A stretch of DNA of 64,000 nt, taken from Yamagishiella unicocca. Its lineage: Eukaryota; Chlorophyta; Chlorophyceae; Chlamydomonadales; Volvocaceae. The position numbers were made by a program, and so were the translations under genes. Positions 32,770-43,614 of the stretch are shown here, piece after piece. The notes under the pieces are model-generated. The model ran no database searches. It saw only the letters and a program-made list of their open reading frames with translations, and was not told the DNA's origin. Where the stretch lies: positions 682,001-746,000 of the forward strand of contig BDSL01000040.1 of assembly GCA_003116995.1 (NCBI GenBank), read 5' to 3'. Every line of letters begins with the position of its first letter. The first letter of the stretch is position 1.

Positions 32770-35700
32770 ATGACGCGAGCCGCCCCGATCTATGCAGCAG
32801 GGCAGCAGCATTCTGGGATTGCCGAGGAGCAGCTGATCAACCGTCGCCAGGCCCTGGCGTCGAAGCTGATGCTGGTCGCGGGTGTCCTGGCGCCTGTGGG
32901 TTCTGCCATGGCCGACGAGGTAGCGGTGGCCAAGGTTGCTCCCAACCAGGTACGATACCAGATGACATAACGGGATAATTAAATACTGCGGCCTTGAGGC
33001 CCTACCTCGAAGCAAAGCGCCCAGCCTGAGGCCTGGTGGAAAGCACCTGCAGCAAGAAGCAAGAGATATAGAGACTTATATTGCGCCTGTCGGACCGGGG
33101 TTTTACTGGTGTCATGCGGGAGATCCCGGTAATTCAAGGAGGGTGTACCGGAATCCGCAAGGTTCACATGTCCCCTCAACATAGCGGCGAACCCCATGCC
33201 ATCCCATTGCAAGCCCGCGCTGTTTTGGCGCTCATTGGGAAAAATAACAACCGAAGTGGCCGTCGTATTCTGCACACGACACCCACTGCCGTATGTTGTC
33301 GTACCGTAGATGAAGGAGCTGTCGGACAGCATCCTGGCCTACAAGTTCGAATACCCCACCACCACCACCGAGGGTGAGCGCAGCGGTGCTTCGCGTGGGT
33401 GGGCACACGGCTGGGGGGTTGTAAAAAAAACCGTTTTACGCAACGGGACAGGATAGTTGGCACACCGGTGGGGGTGGGGGTTAAACGAGAATCCGCGAAT
33501 CCACGGCCGACAAAACAAGGCGGTGAAGATGGCGGTCCAGAAGATACGGGGGGCGAGTAGACGGAGCGGAGGCGCTGCTGAGAATGGCAGGAGCGCCACG
33601 GATGGACCACGTGGGCATGAGGATGCGTGGCGGGACGTGGTGGGAGGGCCCTCCAACCATGCGGCCGTTGCCCCCCACCGCGAGCTCCGTCCATCGAGGG
33701 CACGTGCCAGATGACCGCCCACCACCTCGCCCACCGTTTGTGCTCTCAACCGCTCTGCTGTCTGCCGTGCCCACCCGCAGCCTGGCGTAGTAGTAGACGG
33801 TTCACTGCAGCAAACATGCCTCTCCCCGCGGCACTTCCGCCCAAACCCAAAGTCACCCTGTCCTATCCTGGCCCCCAAATCCCAACCCACAGGCAAGCCC
33901 CTGTCCATGATCATCTCCCGGACGCCGGAGAAGTACAGCAGCGCCGCGCCGCTGACGGCAGATGCCCGCCAGCGCATCGTCAGCGAGGTGGGGATGGGGC
34001 CCGTGGGGGTTGCAAAAAAGAACGGTTTACTCACTTTACTTGACGTGGCCGGGGGCGGTGATGGGGTGCGTGGCCGAGTGTTACTGAGGCCACGGTTCGT
34101 GTGTTTCATTGGGGTAATACGGTCTGATGTATGCCAGTGCGAGGCCGATGCCGCGGGGCTGCGACGGGGCGTGGTTGTATGAGGAATTGGGTCAGGGGGT
34201 AGGGCGTCAAGCGGTCATGATTGTGAGAGGGAGGGAAAAGGGGGGTGACATCAAAACCGTTTATGGAGGGAGGGAGGGGGAGGCGCGAGTGGTTTCCCAA
34301 CTCTCCAGCAAGGGGATATCCTACCCGGAGAATTGCTGGGTCGCTGATGGCGGTGGTGTGGCGCCGGGGGACGGGAGGGTGTGTTTCGTGTGGAGGGTGT
34401 TAGCGGAGTCCGCATCGGGGACACTGGGCCCCGGACCCAAAACACGTCATTTAGGTCAAGATTTAGGATCCACAATCCAGCTTACTTGCGTTGGCAGCGG
34501 CTCGGCGGATTCGGACGCGGGTGCTGCTGCGGCTCCCGCCCCCGGATGCCCACCGCCGTACGGGGGAGTTCCGGGAATGGGTCCAGGGAGGGATGGGCCT
34601 CGGTGTTGCTTCGTCCTGGTCTCCTGTTTGCTTGCCCCCTTTGCCCCATCCCGTCCCGGCCCTGTTCCTTTGGCCCTCCCCAGGTGTTTGACTTCCGCAA
34701 CTTCGTCTCCGCCTCCATGAACGTGGGCCCGGCTTCGGGGGCGCTCAAGGTGGGTTGGAGGGGTGCGAGGTGGGGTGCGAGGAAGACCCGTGGATGCCCG
34801 AAAACCCCGTTTAGAACAGACGTTTTGAGATGCATGCTGGAGAACTGGGTTGGGAATACTAAAGCCGAAGGTCGTAATATGACCTTTGGCGGCGGTGCGA
34901 GGTGGGGTCAGGGGTGGGACTGGAGGGGTGCGAGGTGGGGTCAGGGGTGGGACTGGAGGGGTGGGGTTGGGGAGGGAGGGTTAGAGGGGTGGGTTTGAGG
35001 AGACGGGGCCTTTATCGGTTGAGCGCGAGGCGAAAGCATGCTTGCCAGGTTGGGCACGAGCTGTCGGGCTTTGGACCCAGGCATGCGGAGCGGTTGGACG
35101 AGCAGGGTGGTTGGTTGGACGTGCCGCACGTGCGACACCTCTCCCCCGCACCTCACCGGTCTCACACCACCCCCTCGTCACGGCCCCAGACACGGGGCGG
35201 GTCATTCCCGCGCGCTCTGTTATTGCTGCCCCCCGTAACCCCAGGTTATCTCACCACCGCCCGCGCCCTGGCGTCCCGTTGCCCGGCCTTCAAGCACTCT
35301 CCTCCACAACTCCGACCACCCCAACCACCCCAACCGCCCCAACCACCGCCCCCCCGCTCCCTCTCTCTCAGGGCCGCGACCCGGAGGAGTGGAAGCCCCG
35401 AGAGGTGGCGTTGACGGTTCTCGTTGACCGGTGGGTGCGTGGGTGGGTGGGTGGGTGGATGGATCCGGAAGAAGAGCAGGAGGAAGGAAGGTAGCGGCAC
35501 GGGGACGGTGGGCGGCTGTAGAAGCTGCAAGCTCCCCCCTACTCCTTCCGATCCTCTCCATACACAATCACCCCCCGCTCCCCCCGCCCCCCCTGCCGCC
35601 GCAGCTCCACCGCCCGCACCACAGCGGGCCAGCGTGTGGCTCTCAACGACGTGCAGTCGGCCGGTGTGGAGACTAGGGACGGGCAGAAGTACTGGGTGTA

Positions 35701-36644
35701 CGAACACATCAGCCAGGTGGGGGCCTGGAGGGATGGCTGACAGCTTAAGAATCTCAACAAAAGAAGTGCTTTGGGGTCCCAGTCTGGAGGAAGCGGGGGC
35801 AGGGGTGGGGGTGGGGGTGGGGTTGGGGAGACGGAGGCTCGCGGATCGACATGGCTGGGATGATAGCGACGGATTGTGTATGTGTGGGGGGGTGCGGTCC
35901 TGTTAGAAGGGCGTGAGGGGCGATGCAGGGCAGTGGGATGCGTGAGAGGGCGGGGGGTGGAGAGAAGAAGGAGGGGGGGGGGCCGAGGGAGAGGTCACGC
36001 CGGTTGTGTCTCTGAGCAGCGAGGGGCAGGTCCGGCGGCAAGATAGCCGCACAGGGAGGCTCCTGCAACACTCCTTGCGCCTGGGGTCAAGCCAGGAGAT
36101 CCGGGAGATCTCATGAGATCTGCGAGATCTCAGGAGATCTCAGGAGATCCGGGAGATCCGTCGCTGGTGGCGGCAGGAATCCTCAACCGCAGCTCGCAGT
36201 GCGTAGTAGGCATACATGGGGATTGACGGATTGCGGCCCTGCATTCCTTGCCCACCTGAGACCGCCCTGAGGCCTGGCCCTCTCCCTCCCTCACCCCCTG
36301 CCCCCCTCCTCTTCCCCTGCCCATCTGCGCTATCCCACTGACCTCCAGGGCTCCCCCACCATCACCACCCGCACGCGGGAGTCGTACCGCCACGCCCTGG
36401 CAGTGACCACCTGGCGCAATGCCCAGGACGGCACCCCCTACCTGTACACGCTAAACATGAGGTGAGCGGGGTTGTAGGAGGAACGCGAGGCCCGGGGAGT
36501 GGGTGTGCAGGGGAGCGAGGAAGACGCGGAAGATGCGGGGGGGGGGGGCCATAGGGCCCAAGTGGGTTCGGGGGGGGGAAGGATTGGGAGCGGTCTTGCA
36601 TGCGGCGTCTGCGTGCCGCCGCTCCTCCCCTCCTTTCCCTATTA

Positions 36645-36685
<41 letters not shown>

Positions 36686-37034
36686 GCAATGAGTCACAGC
36701 CCGCCTAAGGATGGGTATGCTCGCGAGTCCAAGGGTCATACTGTACATCTCGCAGCCCAAAGCGGACCCCGTCATGCGTGGCGCGGCTCGAGGCCTTCCG
36801 TCGCCACCTGACAACCTCTCTGGACCACCCGTCCTGAACCCCAAACCCTTCCCTTCCCCTCCGCCGCCCGCTTCCCCGCCCGCGCCGTCACCCGCTCCGA
36901 AACCCCGCAGCTGCCCTGAGGACCTGTGGCCCGAGCTGGAGCCGCTGTTCCGGCGCTCCGTGTCCTCCTTCGTGCTGCTGCCCACCACCCGCGACTACAT
37001 CCCGCCCGACAAGGACCCATGGCTCTTCTTCTAA
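32770..37034 (+). CDS. PsbP-domain protein of the thylakoid lumen
   Basis: Exons 32770-32949, 33310-33373, 33893-33987, 34684-34749, 35372-35430, 35605-35716, 36349-36461 and 36911-37034 join in frame to 270 residues. The N-terminus ends in a lumen signal: twin arginine INRRQAL (25-26), hydrophobic LMLVAGVLAPVGSAMA, cleavage expected after AMA (48). This predicts Tat-type import into the lumen. The mature part begins with a PsbP-type pattern (AYKFEYPT, then RTPEKYSSAAPL, VDRSTARTTAGQ, YWVYEHISQ) and ends with FRRSVSSFVLLPTTRDY and a Trp/Phe tail. PsbP stabilises the oxygen-evolving complex; most PsbP-domain relatives are assembly factors. The start is tentative: only about 24 residues precede the twin arginines, short for a bipartite signal, so an upstream exon may be missing. 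Exon 5 could end early at 35404, but only the donor at 35431 keeps frame. Confidence 0.85.
33487..33545 (-). repeat. Dispersed family 2, inverted copy in the PsbP-domain gene
   Basis: GAGAATCCGCGAATCCACGG, then CCGACAAAACAAGGCGGTGA, then AGATGGCGGTCCAGAAGAT: the reverse complement of the copy at 31636, with only a change or two. It sits in intron 2 (33374-33892). Confidence 0.88.
34774..34895 (+). repeat. Dispersed intronic element, family 1, longest copy
   Basis: GGTGCGAGGAAGACCCGTGG, then CCCCGTTTAGAACAGACGTT, then TTGAGATGCATGCTGGAGAA, and a right arm with AGGTCGTAATATGACCTTTG, itself an imperfect inverted repeat. Sense orientation, 24 nt after the donor of PsbP exon 4. Confidence 0.82.
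36093..36161. repeat. 10-bp tandem repeat with AGATCT palindromes
   Basis: Degenerate copies of CAGGAGATCT / CGGGAGATCC in intron 6 of the PsbP-domain gene. Because AGATCT is self-complementary, the transcript could fold on itself. Confidence 0.85.
36647..36680. repeat. (CAGC)n microsatellite
   Basis: An unbroken CAGC/CCAG run of about eight units in the last intron of the PsbP-domain gene. Confidence 0.9.
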
Positions 37035-37413
37035 GCGCCCCCCAACCCACCCCCAAAGCAGCGCCCAGCAGAGCCCAGCAGAGCCCAGCAGAGGCCAGCA
37101 GCGCCCAGCAGAGGCCAGAGCGCTCTGGCGTGCATTGTTGATGGGTGCGTGCTTATGTGGCCAGTCACGCGCAGCGGTAGCTGCGCGGGAGCGTCGTGCC
37201 GCGGGGAGTTGAGGCACCAGGCAAGGCCTACCCCAACCTACCCCAAAACACGCAGCGATAGCCGGACTGTAGCCGGGTCGAAGCGGTATGGTGCTTCGCG
37301 GCACCCAGACCACAAGCAGGGCGGAGTGACGGCAGGGCAGCCGGCAGCCTGGCGGCGGCGAGACGGTTGCTGAGGGGATGAGGCGGTGAGGCGTGTGTTC
37401 TTCGGATGAGGAG

Positions 37414-37465
37414 GGTTCGAGGGAAACCCGTGGATGTCCGAAAAAAAATCGTTTAAAACAGAAGT
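37414..37465 (+). repeat. Dispersed family 1, fragment outside an intron
   Basis: GGTTCGAGGGAAACCCGTGG, then AAAATCGTTTAAAACAGAAG: left and middle blocks of family 1. It is the only copy here that does not lie inside one of the annotated introns. Confidence 0.6.
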
Positions 37466-37734
37466 AGGGAGGGAGGGGCGGCGGGGCACGGAGGGGAGGC
37501 GCGCTGGGGAGCCGGACGGACGGACCCCTTTCCTCGTATGCTCCTCTGCCTCTGCCCTGTTCACTCACCAGCGCGGATGACGTGCATGTCCTCGTGCGTC
37601 ATCACGTCGGCTACCAGCTTGCGTATGATGCGTTTCACTGGTCGGAGCTTCGCGATCGCGTGCTGCCAGGGTGGCCGGAAAGAGCGGCGAATGGGCTTTG
37701 CTTGCCGACGGTTGGGCCGACGGTAATCGTGGGT

Positions 37735-37808
37735 AGTAGTAACTGTAGTAACTGTTACAGTGGGCCCCGGACCATAAGGTAGAGCCATCGGGCTCGTCGC
37801 CTGACACC
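37735..37808 (-). repeat. Dispersed family 3, divergent inverted copy
   Basis: On the minus strand: TAGGTGTCAGGCGACGAGCC, CGATGGCTCTACCTTATGGT, then CCCACTGTAACAGTTACTAC. This aligns along its length with the copies at 39299 and 42424. Confidence 0.75.
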
Positions 37809-39148
37809 TAAAGAGACGCAGGAAGAAGAACAAACCAATCGTGGTGATGGTGAGGAGATGGGGCGTGCCTCGCCTAGGGTATTCTCTCTCAGGGTGACGA
37901 GGCCGCGGAGCGGCGACCGGCGGAGCACCAGCGCCCGAGCGAGGGCTGTCTCTGTGGAGCGGACGCGGTGGCCCACGGGCCGTAAAGGTGCGGCGTGGTG
38001 CATTGTAATGCGGAGCGATAGGGTGCGCGGCAGCCGGTGCGTGGGCAGCCAGCCGGAGAGGACGACAGCAGCGAGCGAGCGCGTGTAACGATGGAAGCTA
38101 GCGAGGTGCAGCCTGGCGCTATGCCAACGGTATTTGGTCTGGACAGGTGGAAAACAGATCCACTTGATCGCTGCTGAAAGTGGATGAAGAGCCGCCGTAT
38201 GTAGGATGACAAACGTAAGGCTTGCCGGGATCCCAAGTAGTTGCTGCGAGCTGCTTGGGAACACCGCATCATCGGTGAACGCCCTTGGCATGGCAGGATG
38301 AGCAGCTCTCCCCCAACGTTAGTTGACGGCTGCTCGCACGTGGAGCCGAAAGGAGTTCCGGACCTACGTACGGCAAAAGGGCTTTCCCGCCTCGTCCGCT
38401 ACAATACAGCGGCCCCCACCATAAAAGCGTGAATTTCTAGGCGCAACGAACCTCGCCATTGCTAGGACTTAAGGACACTACTCAAGTCGGTCAATACTTG
38501 ATAAGAGGACTAGCTCTATTAGTCGCATCTGACGCATCGAAAACATCCGTTCTTGCGCCGTCGGGAGTAATCCCCTTGGTGTGCAGCCGACGCGACCCTT
38601 GGGTCGCCTCGCCTTTCCTCAAATCACTCGATTATATTTTCGCTCCAGCTCAGAAGGCCGGCAGCATCTCAGCCTCGCTGTCTCTGCCAGCCTCAGGTGA
38701 GCTCGCGCGTTCCGCAGTGTGCAGCAGTAGTTGCGCAATACGTAGGGCCGACCGCATTGCCCATGTATGACGCGCTTGGCTTTGCTTGTACAAATACCGG
38801 TAAAAGAAGCCGATGCTCGGAGCCCCCGTCCGTGACGGCAATAATGTTGGGCATGCGGCCACGGGTACGCGCGCGCTGCTTGCGCCTTGCTGGATTCACT
38901 TTACTGCTCCCATTCCATCAGCTGCTGCGGGTGCCGCTGCCTTTGGGTCGTTGTGGCTGGTCCTTCTTGTGGGCGGGGCGCGAGAGTCGCGGTCGCACCG
39001 TTGTGCAGCAACTAGTTACGTTGTCGAGCAGCTAGCATACATGCATGCATGGCTTGCGTATGATATCACCGACACCAGCACTGGCATGATAATGACCCAC
39101 GTGGACCTCCAGCATCCCATCACAGCTACCGGTCGAGCCGTGTACGGT

Positions 39149-39200
39149 ACCACCACCACCACCACCACCACCACCACCACCACCGTCACCACCACCGCCT
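39149..39200. repeat. (ACC)n microsatellite
   Basis: About 14 uninterrupted ACC triplets followed by a degenerate end, 330 nt upstream of the glycine-rich gene. Confidence 0.9.
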
Positions 39201-39298
39201 ACCCTCATCGTGGGTCAACACGAGAGCCCGCATGCCTCCCATATAGCTTTCCGCCGCGCCCACCCGCTGCCCAAAAAGGGTTCATCCGAGACACCATT

Positions 39299-39370
39299 CC
39301 TCAGTGTCAGGCGATGTGCCCGATGGTTCTACCTCTTGGTCTGGAACCCACTGTAACCGTTACAACAACC
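39299..39370 (+). repeat. Dispersed family 3, copy upstream of the glycine-rich gene
   Basis: CCTCAGTGTCAGGCGATGTG, CCCGATGGTTCTACCTCTTG, then a segment ending CCCACTGTAACCGTTACAAC. Only about three differences from the copy at 42424 over 72 bp. The end holds the near-palindrome TGTAACCGTTACA. Confidence 0.88.
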
Positions 39371-39532
39371 AGCTCTTATCCCCCCCGCCCGCCCGCCGCC
39401 AACAGCACCCACCATAAACACATCCCTAAACCAGCGATACCGGCATCACGCAAGTGAACCTTACTTGTTCGTGCGTCCAACGTCCTACCTACGACATCCT
39501 AGGTCCTTCACGTACGGTGACAAGTACCCCTA

Positions 39533-41041
39533 ATGCAACACCAAGTCGAGGATTTCCCCCAGCGGGCCAGCAGCAACAGCGGCCGTCCCACCAAGAAAGG
39601 CCCCCACCCGCACGCCCACCACCACGCCGAGCCCGATGCAACGGAGCTACTCGGGGGCCTCCACGGGGTAGGCGGGGAGTACGAGGTGACAACCCCCACG
39701 GACGCGGGGGCGGCGCTGGGCTCGCTGGCCGGGGGACTGTTGGGTAAGTGCTGAGGAGTGGGATGGGCGGGGTTAGGTTTTAGTTGGGCAGGTCACAATT
39801 TTCCGCCTCATCCTGCCAGCTGGCTGGCTAGTTAGTTGCGGATTATTATCACTGCGCGTGTAACTGCCTTCGACGGTACCTCAATGTGGGGGCGTCAGTG
39901 ACTGCTGACTGCCGTACGAGCGATAGCTCGTCCTTTGGACGTCACTACTGGTTGCCGTACGGTGGTCGCTGCTTACCCTGCTCGTCACTGCTGCTCGCCC
40001 ACGTCAGCTGCCCTATGCTGCCTGGCACGGTCGTTGGCTGGCTGCCTGCCTCTTCTCTGGATGGCTTCCGCGCGCATTCCGCAGGATCCGTGGGAGCGGG
40101 TATTGCGGGCGCCAGCCTCGGCACATCGGCGGCGGCTGTCACCGGCGCTGCGGGGATGGGAGCCGCACTGGGGGCGATGCTGGGCCACAGCTTCGGGGGT
40201 GGCGGCGGGACCGGGCTCATTGCCGCAGGCGTGTACGACGGTAGTGACATGTACGGCGGCGACGTGCCGTTGCTGGGAGAGGAGGTGAGGCGTTGGGAGG
40301 GCTAAGGGAACACGCAGGCTTTATACTTCCCTATAAGGGTGCGCTGCCAGGCGGGTTTGGGTTGGCGATCGTGGCTGTTGGAGTACAGGAAATAAAGGTA
40401 GGAAGTGAGGAAGAAATTGCAGCCCTGAAATTCCAGGCCTACCTGCCGGCAGCTATGTTTTGCGAGTACGTAAAAGGGCGAAACTCGCCTGTAATATAAA
40501 GTAGGAAGCTCACGTGGCTAATGTTGTTTGCCTTATACTTATACCCACTGTAACAGTAACCCTTCCGCGGTAACGGTTCACTATACCCACTGTAACAGTT
40601 ACTACTAATGCAATTGCTTGTATGCACGCACCGTCGTGAGCTAGATAGCGGCACGCATACATCCGCGGCCTACGGGCACGCATGCACCAAAGTAAGTAAG
40701 AGCAAACGTTGGCAGGCAGTAACCGTTCCACGCTCCTGCCACTCCGGGCCCATACCACAAACCCAACGCAGCGGCCCCCCGACGGACCGCAGGACGTCGC
40801 CATCGAGCGGGCAACAAGGGCAGCGGAGAAGGCGGAGCGCGGGATGGACGAGGCGGCCGCGGCCGCGGCTGGGGCTGGCGGTGGGGCGGGGGCGGGGACC
40901 CGCCGGGAGGCAGATGAGCTGACTGGTATGCAGGCGCTCAGCGGAATGGGCGTCAATGCGGGCATGTACTTGGGCCATAGCCACAGCGTGGAGGGAATGG
41001 GCGGTGTTGAGGGCGCAGGCGGAGGCGACGACCGCAGCTAG
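39533..41041 (+). CDS. Unrecognised glycine-rich hydrophobic (glycine-zipper-like) protein
   Basis: Exons 39533-39743, 40085-40284 and 40793-41041 join in frame to 219 residues; donors and acceptors are good (GTAAGT, GTGAGG; CGCAG twice). I do not recognise the family. The N-terminus is polar and His-rich (GPHPHAHHHAEP). Residues about 55-115 form a long small-residue stretch: AALGSLAGGLLGGSVGAGIA, then GAAGMGAALGAMLGHSFGGG. Its GxxxG-like spacing suggests glycine-zipper helices packing in or against a membrane. The C-terminal third has a charged helix (IERATRAAEKAERGMDEAA), an Ala/Gly spacer, and a Met/Gly/His-rich end (MGVNAGMYLGHSHS). The ATG at 39533 overlaps an upstream stop, so the start is firm unless spliced. 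The codon pattern and a TGTAA 95 nt after the stop support a real gene. Function unknown. Confidence 0.62.
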
Positions 41042-41078
41042 CTGGCCTGCTGGGGGGGGCGGCCGCATTGGGTCTCCG

Positions 41079-41111
<33 letters not shown>

Positions 41112-41136
41112 CATTACCGGGTGGTAGGGCCGTATA

Positions 41137-41141
41137 TGTAA
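41137..41141 (+). terminator. Polyadenylation signal of the glycine-rich gene
   Basis: TGTAA in the context GTATATGTAATG, 95 nt after the stop codon; the best-placed signal of its kind in the window. Confidence 0.6.
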
Positions 41142-41804
41142 TGAGTTGGGTACGTTCAGGACGGAATTGGCAATTTGCGACGGCGACCCATTGAGGCGTT
41201 TGGGTTACGTGCCAAGTATGGGAGTACTACTTGATGAGTAATAAGGGAAAGTAAGCACCATAGCGCCGAGACCAATGTGCCACGCCGAATGGCGGAGCCG
41301 CCGTTACTACTGCTACTACTGCTCCTGCTAGCTGCAGCTGCGAGCGGTAGCTATGTAGGTCGCCTGTTGTTGTCTCCTGAAAGCTACATGAATTGAGGCG
41401 TACGTATTAGTTGTGGCGTAAATCCTACATCACCTGGTGTCTATATGTGGCAGGTACCCGTACCTGGTGTCTATATGTGGCAGGTATGTACGTACGGTGC
41501 TGGATCCCTGGAAACATGCAGCTATCTACATAAATGTGCGCCCGAATCAGCCAGTACATACTTTGGCACTTGGCGTGCAGGAGACCGTATGTACGTGCGG
41601 CGGGATAGTGGTGGAGTAAGCAAGGAGTTGTCCCGCTTAAGACACGCCAGGCAGCTATGGCGGCCGGCGTCATCATGTAATAGTAATATCGACTTTTGGG
41701 CTTCATTCGGTCAAATCTGCAAAAGGGCCTCGAAACGCAGCGCCGTACACGGCATACAAATGCAACACATGCATAGCCTACGCCCTATGGCGGCACTTGT
41801 CCCA

Positions 41805-42080
41805 GTTACCGGCCGGTTTGCGGGGGGGGGTCGGTTACCGGGGAGGCCGGTTACCGGGGTCTTCGCAAACCGGCCCCGAGTTGGGCAAAACCGATAAACC
41901 CCCCAGTCAGCTCGTTCCGTAAAACGGTAACCGGGTAGGCCGGTTATCGACCAGTTACCAGTGAAAGCCGGTTACCGGGTAGGCCGGTTACCGGCCAATT
42001 AGCGGGGTTGGCCAGTTTCTGGGGTACGCAGGTTATGGGCCAGTTTGCTGCTGGGGCAGCCGGTAACCGGGGTAGGCCAG
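41805..42080. repeat. Degenerate array of CCGGTTACCGG palindromes
   Basis: At least eight related blocks such as GGCCGGTTACCGGGGTAGGC in slightly varied spacing. The core CCGGTTACCGG is self-complementary apart from its middle base. Confidence 0.8.
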
Positions 42081-42244
42081 CTACTCATTCCTTGTCATGC
42101 CCGGTTATTCCGGGATATTCCCCAGATTACTTGCATGCATTTGCTGCAGCTGGGATCAATATTTATGGTTTGTTACACTGCTTTATTAATGCTAAACCTG
42201 TGAGCTTTCCTCTCCCGATACCAAAACCTGCCTCCTAGCCAGCT

Positions 42245-42570
42245 CAAGTCCCTAAATGGTCTCCCTAGAGACCATAATCTGCCTCACAAATTCAAGTCCC
42301 TAAATGGTCTCCCTAGAGACCAAAATTGACCTCACAATTCAAGTCCCTAAATGGTCTCCATAAAATTCGCCTCTCAGCCAGTTCAATACCGAAATGCACG
42401 TCGGTCTTTGTCTCCTCCGTCCTTCTCAGTGTCGGGCGATGTGCCCGATAGTTCTACCTCTTGGTCTGGAACCCACTGTAACCGTTACAACAACCGAAAT
42501 GGTCTCCCCAGAGACCAGTAACTGCCTCCCAGTTCAAGTCCCTAAATGGTCTCCCTAGAGACCAAAATTG
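42245..42570. repeat. Hairpin-unit array GGTCTCCCTAGAGACC, split by a family 3 copy
   Basis: Repeated AAGTCCCTAAATGGTCTCCC followed by TAGAGACC. Each full unit contains GGTCTC and GAGACC as inverted arms around a 4-nt loop. The array is interrupted at 42424-42495 by a family 3 element and then resumes. Confidence 0.88.
42424..42495 (+). repeat. Dispersed family 3, copy inside the hairpin array
   Basis: TCTCAGTGTCGGGCGATGTG, CCCGATAGTTCTACCTCTTG, ending CCCACTGTAACCGTTACAAC. Nearly identical to 39299-39370. Host-array sequence flanks both sides, consistent with insertion. Confidence 0.88.
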
Positions 42571-42590
42571 CGTTGCTTATTTCCACGTGC

Positions 42591-42685
42591 GTCCTCGTCC
42601 AGATGCTACTGTTTCCGCCCGCGTCCGCGTCCTCATCCAGATGCTACTGTTTCCGCCCGCGTCCGCGTCCTCATCCAGATGCTAT
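42591..42685. repeat. 38-bp tandem repeat, 2.5 copies
   Basis: Units starting at 42591, 42629 and 42667 with the core CCAGATGCTACTGTTTCCGC. Confidence 0.9.
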
Positions 42686-43614
42686 CCACGTACGCCCTGT
42701 CCCGGTGCTCCGCCGGCAGCCGCTGGCTTGCCCTGCCCTGACTGCTGAGGCTAATTGCCTGGATCTACCAGCTCTCCCAGCGGCACTGCAATGCACCATG
42801 CATGTCCCACCATGTCTACCACCACATGAGACCCCGCGTTTTGTATGTCCTGGCGGAGGGTAATGTAATCCCAGTATGATAAACGATTTGCAAGTACGGC
42901 AAACAAACGCCATTCCTGCATTTGTACATCCCTGCATGCCCAAAAGAGCTCACTTATCGCTCCATCAGACAGAGGATGCATATGAGGAGGACCCCCAACT
43001 GCGCCTTTGCCCTGAATGACGTCGGGGCCTGCCTGTATCGGGTCTTGTCTATCCCGGAAGCCACGCGCGTGCCAGCCCAGCAGGCTGGTGGTTTTTGCTG
43101 CTGCAGCCTAGGTACCAGTATGTAACGATTATAAGGAAATGAACTGAAAGTCCATGCCTGATGCCATACGAGCGCATCTAACGTTTTCCGATAAGAACCT
43201 GCCTGTTACAACCGTAACCCACTGTAACCGTTACAACAAGAACCGTACAAGCAAGCGTGTCTCTGCGCTAGCGCGCTCTGCCAAGGCGGCTGCCCGTGCA
43301 TAACATGTGTCGCGACTGTTCCTTTGGCTCACAGATGCAGAGCACCACTCCAAAACCAGCGAGGGCATCACCTAAATCCGAAACTTCAACACACATCGCG
43401 CGCAGCAGGGCATACACGCGCACAACCGCCAGATGTACGGCTTACCCTACATCAATACTTGCCGCAAGTTACGCCCAGCCGCAAATACGCACGCCACACT
43501 GACACACCACCGTCCGCCGCCGCCGCCACGACGACTCTTATCCGCCGCCACCACGACGACGACTCGTATCCCCATAACATCTAGGGCGCAGCACGTGCGT
43601 GGGCGAATCCACCT

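Larger units (their letters stand above)
37035..39532. other. Intergenic region between the PsbP-domain and glycine-rich genes
   Basis: About 2.5 kb. It begins with a CAGCAGAGCC-rich short repeat in the PsbP 3' UTR (37062-37130), and holds a family 1 fragment (37414), two family 3 copies (37735 and 39299), an (ACC)n run (39149) and a GACCCTTGGGTC palindrome (38594). No exon chain was found. A TGTAA lies at 38084. Confidence 0.5.
41042..43614. other. Repeat-rich convergent intergenic region
   Basis: About 2.6 kb between two facing stop codons. After a (GGC)n tract (41080-41110) it is largely filled by three kinds of short repeat, listed separately, plus family 3 pieces. No gene was found. TGTAA on the minus strand at 43206-43210 and 43231-43235 may end the URB2 transcript. 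Confidence 0.55.
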
